Source of the DNA: Mesorhizobium plurifarium
Lineage (GTDB): Bacteria; Pseudomonadota; Alphaproteobacteria; Rhizobiales; Rhizobiaceae
Reading direction: 5' to 3'
Assembly: GCA_000824785.1 (NCBI GenBank)
Contig: CCNB01000007.1
Location: 124,165-188,164 of the forward strand
DNA: 64,000 bases
Position numbers and translations under genes: made by a program. Under the pieces are notes generated by a model. It worked only from the letters and a program-made list of their open reading frames with translations. It had not been told where the DNA came from and searched no databases. Below, piece after piece: positions 8,203-17,502 of this stretch (position 1 is the first letter of the stretch; each line of letters starts with the position of its first letter).

Positions 8203-9461
8203 TAAGGGATGCATTGCTCGCTGCGGGCGTTGCCTTGTCCTTCGCGTCGCAGGTATCGGTACCGGGTTTGCCATTCGGTTACGGTGAGCTGTTCCTCGTG
8301 CTCTGGATCGTGCTGTCCGTCGGCCGGATACTGGCAGGCGGCCCGATCGAGGCGACGCCGGCCTTTTTAAAATTGGCGAAGTTCTGGTTGCTTTTGTCGC
8401 TGACGTTGGCGATCGGGACCGCCGTCGGCTACTCCACAACCGTGCTCTACCTCACAGGGTTGTCGCACGACGCGATGGCCTATGCGCTGTTGGCGAGCGT
8501 CACCTGTCTTGCCGCCCTGGAACCCGACGCCGAGTCCCATCTTCGGCGCAGCGCCTGGTGGGTGATCGCAATCGCTTTCGGCGCTTTCATGGTCCAACTC
8601 GGGCTTGCCTGGGGTTGGATACATCAGTCGGGGATAGATCCGTGGTATTGGGATCGCTTGCGCGGCTGGTCGGAAAATCCCAACCAACTCGCGCTTTATT
8701 GCGCGGTCTTCGGCCCACTGGCTCTGCACCTTGCGGTGACCACCAACAACCGACGGGCCCAGTTCTTCGCGCTATCGAGCCTTATCCCGATCTTCTATGT
8801 CGGACGACTGACCAAAAGCGACACCTATCTCTACACCACTATTCTGAGCTGCCTCGTGTTTCTCGGACTGCGGCTCAGGGTATGGTTCGCATCCGCCTCT
8901 GACCGAGCCAGTCTTTCCCGGCAGATTGCGCTCTTGCTGATCGTTGGCGCCGTTCCCTTGGCGATCGCGGTTGCGCCGTTTGCCGCCGCCGAGGAGAGCA
9001 GCGTGGCGCAGTTCGCCAAGAGCCTCACCAAGGACGGAGGCGGCGAGGCGACTGAGGAGACATTTGACCTGCGGGTCTTTCTATGGGGCGAGGCGGTCGA
9101 GAAGGGACTGGAGTCCTGGTCGCTCGGCCTTGGTCCCGGTCCGCACCTGGAGCGGCCACCGGTCGCGGACAGGCAGTTCCTGGAGCGACCGTTCGAAGCT
9201 CACAACACAATACTCGATCTCTATCTTCAGGGCGGTCTGGTGGCGGTCCTCGCTCTGATTTGGATCGTCGCATCGGCCGCCATGTCTGCCTGGCGCAGCC
9301 GGTTCGACGCGCTTTCGGTTCTTCTTGCCTCGGTGGTCGTCTTCAGCATGCCTCATCTGATCATCCGCCACCCGATCGTATGGTTCGCGCTGACGTTCTG
9401 CCTTGCCGCAGGAATGCGTCCCGAGGTTCGCCTTCGGCCCCAGCATGTGAGGGTGGCGTGA
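8199..9461 (+). CDS. O-antigen polymerase/ligase-like membrane protein (Wzy-type)
   Basis: Hydrophobic 420-residue protein with about ten membrane helices, typical of Wzy polymerases and WaaL ligases, which join lipid-linked repeat units in the periplasm. The C-terminal part shows the family feature of a His before a membrane helix (RPFEAHNTILDLYLQGGL at about 333-350), in the position of the Wzy_C loop. The start ATG overlaps the preceding stop as ATGA, and the stop overlaps the next ATG as TGATG, so translation is coupled on both sides. The presence of a flippase and a Wzz-like protein in the same operon favours a polymerase over a ligase. Confidence 0.8.
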   Translation: MIRDALLAAGVALSFASQVSVPGLPFGYGELFLVLWIVLSVGRILAGGPIEATPAFLKLAKFWLLLSLTLAIGTAVGYSTTVLYLTGLSHDAMAYALLASVTCLAALEPDAESHLRRSAWWVIAIAFGAFMVQLGLAWGWIHQSGIDPWYWDRLRGWSENPNQLALYCAVFGPLALHLAVTTNNRRAQFFALSSLIPIFYVGRLTKSDTYLYTTILSCLVFLGLRLRVWFASASDRASLSRQIALLLIVGAVPLAIAVAPFAAAEESSVAQFAKSLTKDGGGEATEETFDLRVFLWGEAVEKGLESWSLGLGPGPHLERPPVADRQFLERPFEAHNTILDLYLQGGLVAVLALIWIVASAAMSAWRSRFDALSVLLASVVVFSMPHLIIRHPIVWFALTFCLAAGMRPEVRLRPQHVRVA

Positions 9462-11449
9462 TGTGTGGGATTGCCGGAATTCTGATCTCGCCGGCGCAAA
9501 TGGACCCGAAGTCGCTTGAAGCGATTGAGCCTATGACGGCCTCGCTTCGGCATCGCGGACCGGATGGCCAGGGGCTGTGGGTGGATCGCGACGCCGGGAT
9601 TGCCTTCGGCCACCGGCGGCTTGCCATCGTTGATCTGTCGAGCGCAGGGCAACAGCCGATGCTCTCCGCCAGCGGCCGGTACGTGATCACCTTCAACGGC
9701 GAGATTTACAATTTTCGCGACCTGCGGCGCGAACTTGAAAGCGCCGGTCGACAGTTCCGTGGGACCGGCGATACCGAAGTCTTGTTGTGCGCCATTGAGA
9801 CGTGGGGCCTTGAGCCTGCCCTGAGGCGCAGCGCAGGCATGTTTGCCTTTGCGCTATGGGATCTGAAGACCAAGACCCTGCACCTTGCCCGGGACAGGAT
9901 CGGCAAAAAACCGCTCTACGTCGCCCTGGCCGGGCATGCCCTGGTTTTTGCGTCGGAGCTCAAGGCAATCAGGTGCTTTCCGCACTTCTCTCCCGAGCTC
10001 GATCTCGGGGCCGCCGAAGCTATGCTTTCGAAAGGGTGGGTGCCGGATCAGGCATGCATCTGGCGGAATGCGTTCAAGTTGCCGCCCGGTTCCGTGCTCT
10101 CTATCAGGTCTGCGGATCTCGCACAGGCGGGCAGCGCCGCATCGCTTTCCCAGCGTGCCGAGCACTGGTGGTCGCTGGCCGAAATTGCCACGAAGGGCCG
10201 CGAGGACCCGATCGCCGGCGGTGACGACGATCTCACCAATGAGCTCGACGAGCTGCTTCGGCTCGCAGTTCGCGAACGTATGATTGCCGACGTGCCTTTG
10301 GGCAGCTTTCTGTCCGGCGGGATCGACAGCTCCACCGTCGCGGCTCTGATGCAGGCTCAATCCAGAAGTCCGGTGCGCACTTTCACCATCGCCTTCGCCG
10401 AGGGGGGATTTGACGAGAGCGGCTATGCCGCGGAGGTGGCAAAACATCTGGGCACGGATCATACGGAGCTTCACCTTTCGCCTGGGGCGGCACGCCAGGT
10501 CATTCCGGAGCTGCCCCGGATATGGGACGAGCCATTCGCCGACGAATCCCAGATACCGACGCTGCTGGTGGCGCGGCTCGCCCGTCAGCACGTGACGGTC
10601 GCTCTGTCGGGCGACGGTGGCGATGAGTGCTTTGCCGGCTATGGCCGCCACTTCATGGCGGATCGGCTGAAGCGTCAGCAAAGTCTTCCGCTCGCAGTGC
10701 GTCGCACGCTGGCAACCGGCTTGGACTTGCTGGCCCGTGCGGCGCGCGAGGATGTCCTGGACAGGCTCCCGCTTGCCGCAAATGTGCGCCATATGCTGCG
10801 GAGCGACCGGCTCAATCGTTTCGCCGGCTTGCTCAGCGCCAGGCATGAAGATGAATTGTATCAGCGGCTGGTAACGTCACCCACCGCGAGCCTCACGCGA
10901 CGAGATCAGTCTTCATCGATCGCCGGCGCCCCGAAACTCGACGGATTGCTGTCGCGCGTTCTCTACGACGACATGGCTGGCTACTTGCCCGGCGACATAC
11001 TGGTGAAGCTGGATCGCGCCACCATGGCCAACGGTCTTGAGGGCCGGAGTCCCTTGCTTGACCACCGCGTCGTCGAGTTCGCCTGGCGCCTGCCGTCGGA
11101 TGCAAAGGTGCGCGACGGCAGAGGCAAGTGGATTCTTCGCAATCTGCTGCGGCGTTATCTTCCGGACCGGCTGATCAACAGGCCGAAACAAGGGTTCGAC
11201 GTTCCGGTTGCCGCATGGCTGAGAGGTCCGCTGCATAGCTGGGCGACCGATCTTCTCGCCGATATCCGGCATGATGGCGACGGGGTGCTGGACAGCGCCA
11301 AAGTGGACGGTTGCTGGCGTGATCACATGCGAGGGCAGGATCGCTCGCGCGAATTGTGGTCGGCCTTGATGTTTCAGGCCTGGCGCCATGAGACGCGGCG
11401 AGCGCCAGCCGCGACCTCCTCGCGCGAACTCGACATGGCAGGAGTATGA
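9461..11449 (+). CDS. Asparagine synthase-like glutamine amidotransferase (first copy)
   Basis: Class II glutamine amidotransferase fused to an ATP-pyrophosphatase ligase; it uses glutamine nitrogen to amidate an adenylated carboxylate. Cys2 of MCGIAGI is the glutaminase nucleophile (about residues 1-200), with RHRGPDG and FNGEIYNF as further glutaminase motifs. The synthetase half has the PP-loop FLSGGIDSSTVAAL at about 285 and SGDGGDECFAGY at about 385. The 662 residues match AsnB-type proteins. The start is fixed by Cys2 and by the TGATG overlap. It lies between a polymerase and a Wzz-like gene, where such proteins usually amidate a uronic or amino-acid carboxyl of the polysaccharide rather than make free asparagine (inference). 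A second family member is at 29973-31994. Confidence 0.9.
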   Translation: MCGIAGILISPAQMDPKSLEAIEPMTASLRHRGPDGQGLWVDRDAGIAFGHRRLAIVDLSSAGQQPMLSASGRYVITFNGEIYNFRDLRRELESAGRQFRGTGDTEVLLCAIETWGLEPALRRSAGMFAFALWDLKTKTLHLARDRIGKKPLYVALAGHALVFASELKAIRCFPHFSPELDLGAAEAMLSKGWVPDQACIWRNAFKLPPGSVLSIRSADLAQAGSAASLSQRAEHWWSLAEIATKGREDPIAGGDDDLTNELDELLRLAVRERMIADVPLGSFLSGGIDSSTVAALMQAQSRSPVRTFTIAFAEGGFDESGYAAEVAKHLGTDHTELHLSPGAARQVIPELPRIWDEPFADESQIPTLLVARLARQHVTVALSGDGGDECFAGYGRHFMADRLKRQQSLPLAVRRTLATGLDLLARAAREDVLDRLPLAANVRHMLRSDRLNRFAGLLSARHEDELYQRLVTSPTASLTRRDQSSSIAGAPKLDGLLSRVLYDDMAGYLPGDILVKLDRATMANGLEGRSPLLDHRVVEFAWRLPSDAKVRDGRGKWILRNLLRRYLPDRLINRPKQGFDVPVAAWLRGPLHSWATDLLADIRHDGDGVLDSAKVDGCWRDHMRGQDRSRELWSALMFQAWRHETRRAPAATSSRELDMAGV

Positions 11450-11450
11450 A

Positions 11451-13655
11451 ATGGCAGGTACCGCCGTCAGCCGAATGAAACTTCCGCGAACCGTTCCCCA
11501 ATCTGCTCCAACGGTTGTCGAACACAGGGATCGCGTACGGCCACGGCGCGAATACCAACCACCTACGCCCACGCACGAACTGGCGGCGGCCCTGGCCAGA
11601 AAAAAATGGCTGATCCTTGCCTTTGCGGTTGTCGGTGCGTTCGTCGCGGCGCTAGCCGGCCTGGCCCGCCCCGTGATGTTCGAGGCGACCAGCCAGTTGA
11701 TAATCGACCCGCCGGCGCGCAGCTCCGTTGCTCCGGGCGGGTCGTCCGCGCAGGACCTTATCGATTCCAGCATCGATGATCACATCACCATGCTTTCGTC
11801 TCAGGGCCACCTGCGCCGCGTCGCGGCGGCGCTGCACGACATGGAAGGCGCCAAGGCGGCGCAGGGTTCGCCTGCAACCGGAACGCCCGCACCTGGTCCA
11901 ACTCCGGCGTCGATAGGGTCGCGCGCCGCTCAGATCGTCGAGCGACTTTGGCCCGACAGTGGGCAAGACGCGATCGATCCCGACCTCAAGCTGTTGAGAA
12001 ATAGAATGAGAATTGGGCAGGAACTGCGATCGAGGGTGATCTCCGTTGCCTTCGCGGACGAAGACCCGGTACGAGCAGCCAAGGTCGCCAACACATTTTC
12101 CCAAGTCTATATCGACGAGCTCGCGAAAAGGCGGCAGGCAGAAGACAGGCTGGAGCTCGATAGAGTGGTCGCCAGTCTGCCCACGGTGCAAAGCGACCTC
12201 GTTTCGGCGACCGATCGGCTGGAGAAATACAAGCTGAGCCATGGGGCCGTCGATCAGGGTGCGGCTGACAACGCAGCCAGGGAAAGGGCTGACCTCAGCC
12301 AGCAGATATCGATGTCCAAGGCCGATCTAGAGGCGATGGAGGCACGCCTTCAGCATATCCAGGATCTTCGCAAACAGGGTGCTCCGATCGCCTCGCTGGC
12401 CGAAGCCATGGGTACTCCGGACCTTGCCGACCTTGCGGCTCGCCAGGCCAAGACGCCGGCGGACACCGACCTGAGCGCGAGGATCGACAACGAGATCCAG
12501 CAGGGCCTGGCGAGCGTCGAGACGCAGGTGAGCACCTACCGGGCTCAGGTCAAGGCGCTGGAAGATCGCAAGAATGTTCTCGACGTCGTGGTGGCCGACA
12601 CCGCCAGCCGGCTTTCCGGTTTGCGTGCGCTCGAACCCCAGGTCAACCTGCTAACCCAACGATACAACGACCTCCTGAGCCGGCAGCAGGATCTGACGCG
12701 GCGCATCGCCGCTCCTTCAGCAGGCGTGTCGATCCTTTCCCCGGCATGGCCGCCGGCCAAACCGCAGACCTTGCCGCCGATCTTCCTGGTGCCTCCGGGG
12801 ATGATCGCTTTCGCCCTACTCGGCGCAGCCTTCGTGCTGTTCCGCAACAGGTTCAATCGCGCGCTGCGCGGCGAGGCCGAGACCGAAGCAGCACTCAGAG
12901 TTCCCTGCATTGGCCTCGTTCCTGAATCTGGCAAGATCCTCATGAGGGAGCTGCGACACTTAATTCTGGATCAACCCAGATCCGCCTACAGTCGTGCCGT
13001 CACGTCGCTTCTGGTCAGCGCGGCACCAAACCAGGCCAGGTTGCGTTCCCCACACACCGTCCTGATCACGTCCAGCCTGCGCCATGACGGCGCGAATGAG
13101 CTTGCCTGGAGCCTGGCATTGGCCGCTACGCGGTTGGGCGGCCCGGTTCTTCTGATCGATCTGGAACCTACGCACCATCAACTCACGCAAGAATTCGTCC
13201 GGCAAGGTGGCGGGGCGAAGGCTCACCGATCATTCGGCGACTTCATCCGCAATCGCTGTGCTCTGGAGGATGCAATTGTGAGTGTGCCTGGTGCGGGCGT
13301 CGACCTGATGACCGTTGCGCCGGCCGAAGATTTGCTCGAGCTTCTCGCGCGCGCAGACAGCCTTGAATGCAGGGATGAACTGCAGGCCGAGTACAGTCTG
13401 GTCATTATCAACGGGCCATCCGGGCTCGCCGGTCCGGAAGCAAGATTCCTCACGAGTTGGGCGGACGCCATCCTTCTTGCCATCCGCTGGAACAGGACGC
13501 CGCGCGATATCGCCCGCGGCGTTTTGGAGTTGCTTCAAAGGGATGGCGCGAGCTCGATTCCGATCGGTAGCGTCCTTACCCGGGTCAATCTGAAACGACA
13601 CGCCAAATATCGGTTCGGTGACAGCGGGGACTTGTTGCTTACGCGGATCCCGTGA
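11451..13655 (+). CDS. Wzz/GumC-like chain-length protein with degenerate BY-kinase domain
   Basis: Polysaccharide co-polymerase that sets chain length and engages the export channel. The 734 residues comprise an N-terminal Wzz domain (membrane helix about 53-72), a long periplasmic coiled coil (about 240-430), a Pro-rich segment and second helix (about 445-470), then a P-loop-like cytoplasmic domain. In that last domain the Walker A position reads TSSLRHDGANELAWSLA, with no GK(S/T), although the A'-like VLLIDLEP and B-like YSLVIING strands remain, and there is no C-terminal tyrosine cluster. It is therefore probably an inactive kinase domain. ATG 11451 is chosen because GGAG sits 6 bases upstream and it directly follows the asparagine synthase stop. 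Confidence 0.85.
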   Translation: MAGTAVSRMKLPRTVPQSAPTVVEHRDRVRPRREYQPPTPTHELAAALARKKWLILAFAVVGAFVAALAGLARPVMFEATSQLIIDPPARSSVAPGGSSAQDLIDSSIDDHITMLSSQGHLRRVAAALHDMEGAKAAQGSPATGTPAPGPTPASIGSRAAQIVERLWPDSGQDAIDPDLKLLRNRMRIGQELRSRVISVAFADEDPVRAAKVANTFSQVYIDELAKRRQAEDRLELDRVVASLPTVQSDLVSATDRLEKYKLSHGAVDQGAADNAARERADLSQQISMSKADLEAMEARLQHIQDLRKQGAPIASLAEAMGTPDLADLAARQAKTPADTDLSARIDNEIQQGLASVETQVSTYRAQVKALEDRKNVLDVVVADTASRLSGLRALEPQVNLLTQRYNDLLSRQQDLTRRIAAPSAGVSILSPAWPPAKPQTLPPIFLVPPGMIAFALLGAAFVLFRNRFNRALRGEAETEAALRVPCIGLVPESGKILMRELRHLILDQPRSAYSRAVTSLLVSAAPNQARLRSPHTVLITSSLRHDGANELAWSLALAATRLGGPVLLIDLEPTHHQLTQEFVRQGGGAKAHRSFGDFIRNRCALEDAIVSVPGAGVDLMTVAPAEDLLELLARADSLECRDELQAEYSLVIINGPSGLAGPEARFLTSWADAILLAIRWNRTPRDIARGVLELLQRDGASSIPIGSVLTRVNLKRHAKYRFGDSGDLLLTRIP

Positions 13656-13690
13656 GGCCAGCCGCGAGGCGCCATGTCGAGTGTTGAACC

Positions 13691-14476
13691 GTGATCGTCG
13701 AGCTCTTCGGTCCGCCCGGTTCGGGCAAGACAACCTTAGCACACGCTCTTGCCAGCCGGTTGCGTGAGGATGGATACAGTGCCGAGGTCATTCGCAGCTA
13801 CCGGCCGGCGATCAGGTCGGGAGCACTTGATCTGGGCGCCCTTCTGTTCGTCTCGCGGATCGTCTCGGCGACCGTCTCCACGGCTAAGGTCATTTTTTTC
13901 CCGCGCAATGGCAGATCAAATTTATCGAAATCCCTGCTCATGCTCAGAGCGATGCCACCGAAAAAGCCGATCTGGCGCGCCCGGGCTTGGCAGCAGATAC
14001 TGAAGCTGTCGCACGCCTGGGATCGAGCTAAGCTGGCCCACGATATTCTTATCTTCGACGAGGGTTATGTTCAGGCAGTCGGATCCTTGGCGGCGCTCAA
14101 CGGGAATGCGGACAAAGCCGTTCTCGAAACGATGCTGGGCGATGTACCGGTCGCGGATCTCACGATCAGGGTTCTGGCGCCACGAGCGACGGTCGCGACC
14201 CGTCTTCGCCAGCGCATGGAGCGTGAGCCTCCGGCGGAGCGGCTCTTCGAAGCCGATTTCGAAGTTAATATGCGTTCCCTCGGCGTTTTTGAGACTATAA
14301 GCGATATACTTGCCGTGTCAGGGCGAGACGTCGTTTGCGCCAAGACTTCAAGCCAACGTTCCACAATGAAAAGCACGCAAGTCGTCGAGCGGGCGATCAT
14401 CGCCAGATACATTCTGGGCACAACGGATGGTGAGCACCGGCAGGTCGAGCAGCCATCCGAAACACTGGGACTCTAG
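13691..14476 (+). CDS. P-loop kinase-like NTPase in polysaccharide operon
   Basis: The 261-residue protein opens with a textbook Walker A, MIVELFGPPGSGKTTLAHAL, and has a Walker B-like DILIFDEGYVQ at about 119-129. The overall pattern (P-loop at the very N-terminus, a lid-like basic segment LRQRMEREPPAE near 178, no second domain) resembles nucleoside/sugar kinases or thymidylate-kinase-like proteins. The GTG at 13691 is the only start that keeps the P-loop intact. It follows the Wzz-like gene by 35 bases. Such kinases occur sporadically in capsule loci; the substrate could be a sugar, a lipid or a nucleotide. No specific function is assigned. Confidence 0.7.
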   Translation: MIVELFGPPGSGKTTLAHALASRLREDGYSAEVIRSYRPAIRSGALDLGALLFVSRIVSATVSTAKVIFFPRNGRSNLSKSLLMLRAMPPKKPIWRARAWQQILKLSHAWDRAKLAHDILIFDEGYVQAVGSLAALNGNADKAVLETMLGDVPVADLTIRVLAPRATVATRLRQRMEREPPAERLFEADFEVNMRSLGVFETISDILAVSGRDVVCAKTSSQRSTMKSTQVVERAIIARYILGTTDGEHRQVEQPSETLGL

Positions 14477-14723
14477 GGGCCGTAAGCCGCCATAGTAGTG
14501 CCTTCCAACCTGCTGATCCAACTCGGGAAAATGCAGCCGATAAGCTGGCAGGGCCGTTGGCCGCCAACCGGGCTTGCCGCATCCGCCATCGACGTTTCGT
14601 TTCCCCACCATGGATCGAACCGGCATTTGGATGCGTGCCATCATTCAGGTGAATGATGGCGCGATGCGACAGCCTCCGTACGCTCCCATTCCAGTCGTCA
14701 GCCGTTCTCGGAATCGCGAACCA

Positions 14724-16082
14724 ATGTCCTACAGCGACTTTCTGAGATCCAGGGAGGGGCGGATAACAGCAAGCCCGATCGGCAGGATCGTCCGCGCCGC
14801 AGGCGGCGTTTCGGCAATGGCGATTGCAGGGCAACTCACCCTGGTCGCCACCATTCCGATATTGGCCCGCCTTTATTCACCTGCCGATTTCGGCGTCTTC
14901 ACGATCTATCTCTCGACTGTGAACATCCTCGGCGCGGTCGCGGCGCTGCGCTTCGAACCCTCGCTCTACGGGGTCAAGGAAACCGAGCAGACCTACGTCA
15001 CCGTAAAGCTCATCGTGCTGGCGGTATTGACGACTGGTATCCTCGCCTTTGCTGTCGGGCAGATGCTTTTGAGCTTTGCGCCTACCCAATTCAGACATCT
15101 GTTCTGGCTCGTTCCGATTGGCATGAGCGGTGCCGCGCTCGTCGAGACGATGAATTGCTGGGCTTTGCGCGCCGGCCTGCTGCGCGATTTCGCTCTCGGT
15201 CGGCTGATCCTGCCGGCGACCATGGCGCTGCTGCAATTGGTTTTTGGCTTTGCCCGTCTCGGGGGCGAATCGATGGTGCATGCGCATGTCCTCAGCCAGT
15301 TTATTTTCCTCGCCTTTCTGGGCTTTCGGATTCTGAGTTGGGATGATGTGCGCGGCATCTATCGAGCGCCGTGGAGAAGTGCCTTCGACAAGGCGGCCAG
15401 GGAATACAAGTTCCCGTTGTTCGATATCCCCGCGACGCTCGGCAGCTATGCCATCAACAATCTTCCGGCAATTCTCGTGGGTTCGTTGTTTGGCCCAGCT
15501 TTCGCCGGTTATCTCGGCGTCGCGACGCGGTTGGTGACAGGGCCAATCGTGCTGATAGCCACTCCGCTGAGCAACGTATTCGTCGCGGAGGCGAACAAGA
15601 GCAGCGATCGTGGGCACATGCTCGGCGTCGCGCGTGGCCTCCTTATCCTTGTCACGGGCCTCACTGCGTTGCCGATATTGGCGCTTGGGCTGGCTGCTCC
15701 GTACCTTGTCGTCCCGCTCCTGGGCCAGGCCTGGATCCCGACGGCACAAATCATGACCGCCTTGGCTTTCATGGGCGCCGTGCAGGCCCTGTCGACACCG
15801 CTCAGCGAAGTTCCCACCCTGTTGCGACGGCAGGAGGTGCGGCTGGTCGTAGACGCGGCGCGGATGGTGCTTGTCTTTGGTCCGCTGCTCGTCGGCGCCA
15901 AGATGGGGTGGGAAGCCATCGACGTCATCTATCTCATGGCTATTGGCGGGATGGTTGGGTTTGCCATCAAAACCGCAGCCTCACTGTACCTTCTGAAGCG
16001 GGACACCGAACCGGCACAGGCAACATTGTCGAGTCCGTATTCAATCGCGAGGAAACAGCACGATGAAGCTCCTGTTGAGTAG
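14724..16082 (+). CDS. Lipid-linked oligosaccharide flippase (Wzx-like, MOP superfamily)
   Basis: Membrane protein expected to flip undecaprenyl-linked repeat units to the periplasm. The 452 residues have about 12-14 predicted helices and open after a short polar leader with ASPIGRIVRAAGGVSAMAIA, followed by LARLYSPADFGVFTIY, a hallmark of polysaccharide flippases. The frame extends upstream to 14574, but those ~50 codons look non-coding, so ATG 14724 (MSYSDFLRS) is taken as the start; its ribosome site is weak and the start is uncertain. The 247 bases before it hold no gene. The 3' end overlaps the next glycosyltransferase by 20 bases. Confidence 0.83.
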   Translation: MSYSDFLRSREGRITASPIGRIVRAAGGVSAMAIAGQLTLVATIPILARLYSPADFGVFTIYLSTVNILGAVAALRFEPSLYGVKETEQTYVTVKLIVLAVLTTGILAFAVGQMLLSFAPTQFRHLFWLVPIGMSGAALVETMNCWALRAGLLRDFALGRLILPATMALLQLVFGFARLGGESMVHAHVLSQFIFLAFLGFRILSWDDVRGIYRAPWRSAFDKAAREYKFPLFDIPATLGSYAINNLPAILVGSLFGPAFAGYLGVATRLVTGPIVLIATPLSNVFVAEANKSSDRGHMLGVARGLLILVTGLTALPILALGLAAPYLVVPLLGQAWIPTAQIMTALAFMGAVQALSTPLSEVPTLLRRQEVRLVVDAARMVLVFGPLLVGAKMGWEAIDVIYLMAIGGMVGFAIKTAASLYLLKRDTEPAQATLSSPYSIARKQHDEAPVE

Positions 16083-17169
16083 TGACGCGCATCCTGAAGG
16101 AGCCGTGCCGTCGCCAAAGCCGGCAGTCGCCAGCAAAAGCGAGACAAATCTGTCGGCGCTTGGCCCCGTGGCCAATCTCGCTCATGCTGCCGACGTATCA
16201 TCCGCGCGCCCATTCATTTCCGTTGCCGTTCCGACGTTTCGCCGGCCGGATACCATCAGGCGCACCATCGACAGCATTGTAGGGCAAGACTTTTCCAACT
16301 GGGAACTTGTCATCAGCGACGACGAAGGACCCAAGGGATCGAGTTGGCCCATCTTGGAAGATTATGCGCGATGCGATCCGCGCATCCGGATCGTCGAAAA
16401 CCACAGGGGCCGGGGGCAGGTGGAGAACACCAACAACGCCATGCTTGCCTGCTCAGGCAAGTGGATCAAATTGCTGCATGACGACGATTGGCTGGCCCCG
16501 GGAGCTCTGAAGCGATTTGCCGAGATCTCGATAAGATATCCGTCGGCAGCGTTCATGACCTGCGCAGCGCATGTTGTCGAGGAAAGCCGGGTCGTGATGC
16601 GGTCGGATCCGCCGGAGCAAAACCGGGTCTCGCTCTATTCGAGCCAGCAGTGCCTGACGGACCTCTACCTGGTACGGGTGACCAGGAGCCTTGGCATCAT
16701 CCCTTCGACGCTGCTGATCAACGCTGCCGTGATCCACGCCGGATGCCAGATGCGCGCACACAAATCCATCCCGGCCGGCGTCGACCAATTGTTCTTTGTC
16801 GATCTGGCCCGTTACGGCGATATGGTGGCAATCAACGAAGGGCTGATCTTCTATGATGCGACACACCATCCGAGCATAACGACCTCGAAGAGCTATGAGG
16901 ACGTGGATGAGGTCACCCTTGCCGTCAAACAGCTCAATTGGCATCTGATCGAGGATAGAAGGGGCCTCCCGGAACCGGAGCCGCTTTTGCGTGCGCTGCG
17001 GGTGGCCCGCATCCCGGCCAGGTTCCGCCATCAGTCCTGGCGAACGACGATGCGAGACGCCGTGCAGATCCTTCGGCCGTCCGTGATGAAGATCGCGAAC
17101 CAGTACGCCCTGGAATACCTGTTCAGGATCCGACCGAAACTCGGCGCGCTGCAGACCCGTAAACGCTGA
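16063..17169 (+). CDS. Glycosyltransferase family 2 (GT-A fold)
   Basis: Inverting glycosyltransferase for repeat-unit assembly. The 368 residues carry an unusual ~45-residue polar leader, then the GT-A start FISVAVPTFRRPDTIRRTID, an early acidic motif (VISDDEGPK), and the metal-binding DXD region WIKLLHDDDWLAPGAL at about 143-158. The C-terminal part is globular without membrane helices, so it is soluble or peripheral. The ATG at 16063 lies inside the flippase gene (20-base overlap), indicating coupling; a shorter start without the leader is possible. It is the last gene of the first polysaccharide run. Confidence 0.85.
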   Translation: MKLLLSSDAHPEGAVPSPKPAVASKSETNLSALGPVANLAHAADVSSARPFISVAVPTFRRPDTIRRTIDSIVGQDFSNWELVISDDEGPKGSSWPILEDYARCDPRIRIVENHRGRGQVENTNNAMLACSGKWIKLLHDDDWLAPGALKRFAEISIRYPSAAFMTCAAHVVEESRVVMRSDPPEQNRVSLYSSQQCLTDLYLVRVTRSLGIIPSTLLINAAVIHAGCQMRAHKSIPAGVDQLFFVDLARYGDMVAINEGLIFYDATHHPSITTSKSYEDVDEVTLAVKQLNWHLIEDRRGLPEPEPLLRALRVARIPARFRHQSWRTTMRDAVQILRPSVMKIANQYALEYLFRIRPKLGALQTRKR

Positions 17170-17502
17170 CGCTATGCTTCTGAGATGCCCGGCCTGTTCG
17201 AGGAATAGCGGACATTCGCGGGACAGATCGATGGCAGGCTGCGCGAGTCGTCAGCCGGCATCTGCATCGACGCGCCTCGTTCGGCTGGGCAAGCCCGGGC
17301 CGCACGGTCATCCGCGTTAGAGCAAATTCAAGGAAAAGTGTGAGCGGTTAGGCTCGGCGACTTCGCCGTGGCCTTCCGTCCGGAATTGCGTAAAAACAAA
17401 GAGATAGGACGGTTCGCCGTTTCCGTGAAACGCTCAAGCCCAAGAAGCAAGCGGCGCGCTTTCGGAAAATCAGGCGCGCCGGATGATCGGAAGTTTCCGG
17501 TT
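17170..17502. other. Intergenic region after the first polysaccharide run
   Basis: 333 bases between convergent genes (glycosyltransferase on plus, LuxR regulator on minus). It holds no gene. About a third of it is the rhizobial-type repeat element listed separately at 17317-17436; the rest shows nothing I can name. Confidence 0.5.
17317..17436. repeat. Rhizobial-type intergenic repeat element
   Basis: The segment runs from tagagcaaattcaaggaaaa to gtgaaacgctca and contains ttccgtccggaattgcgtaa followed by aaacaaagagatagga. I recognise this string as the common imperfect-palindrome repeat found many times between genes in Mesorhizobium-type genomes; its ends (gagc ... gctc) can pair. An extra ~23 bases (ggctcggcgacttcgccgtg and neighbours), themselves a small hairpin, interrupt the usual consensus. 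Recognition is from memory, not from a search. Confidence 0.65.

Noticed and set aside
15790..15797. TGTCGACA inside the flippase gene
   Set aside because: It shares only the 8-bp core of the GntR palindrome, is within coding sequence and lacks the flanking G/C pair; chance occurrence. The same applies to the copy at 45104-45111 inside the SDR gene.
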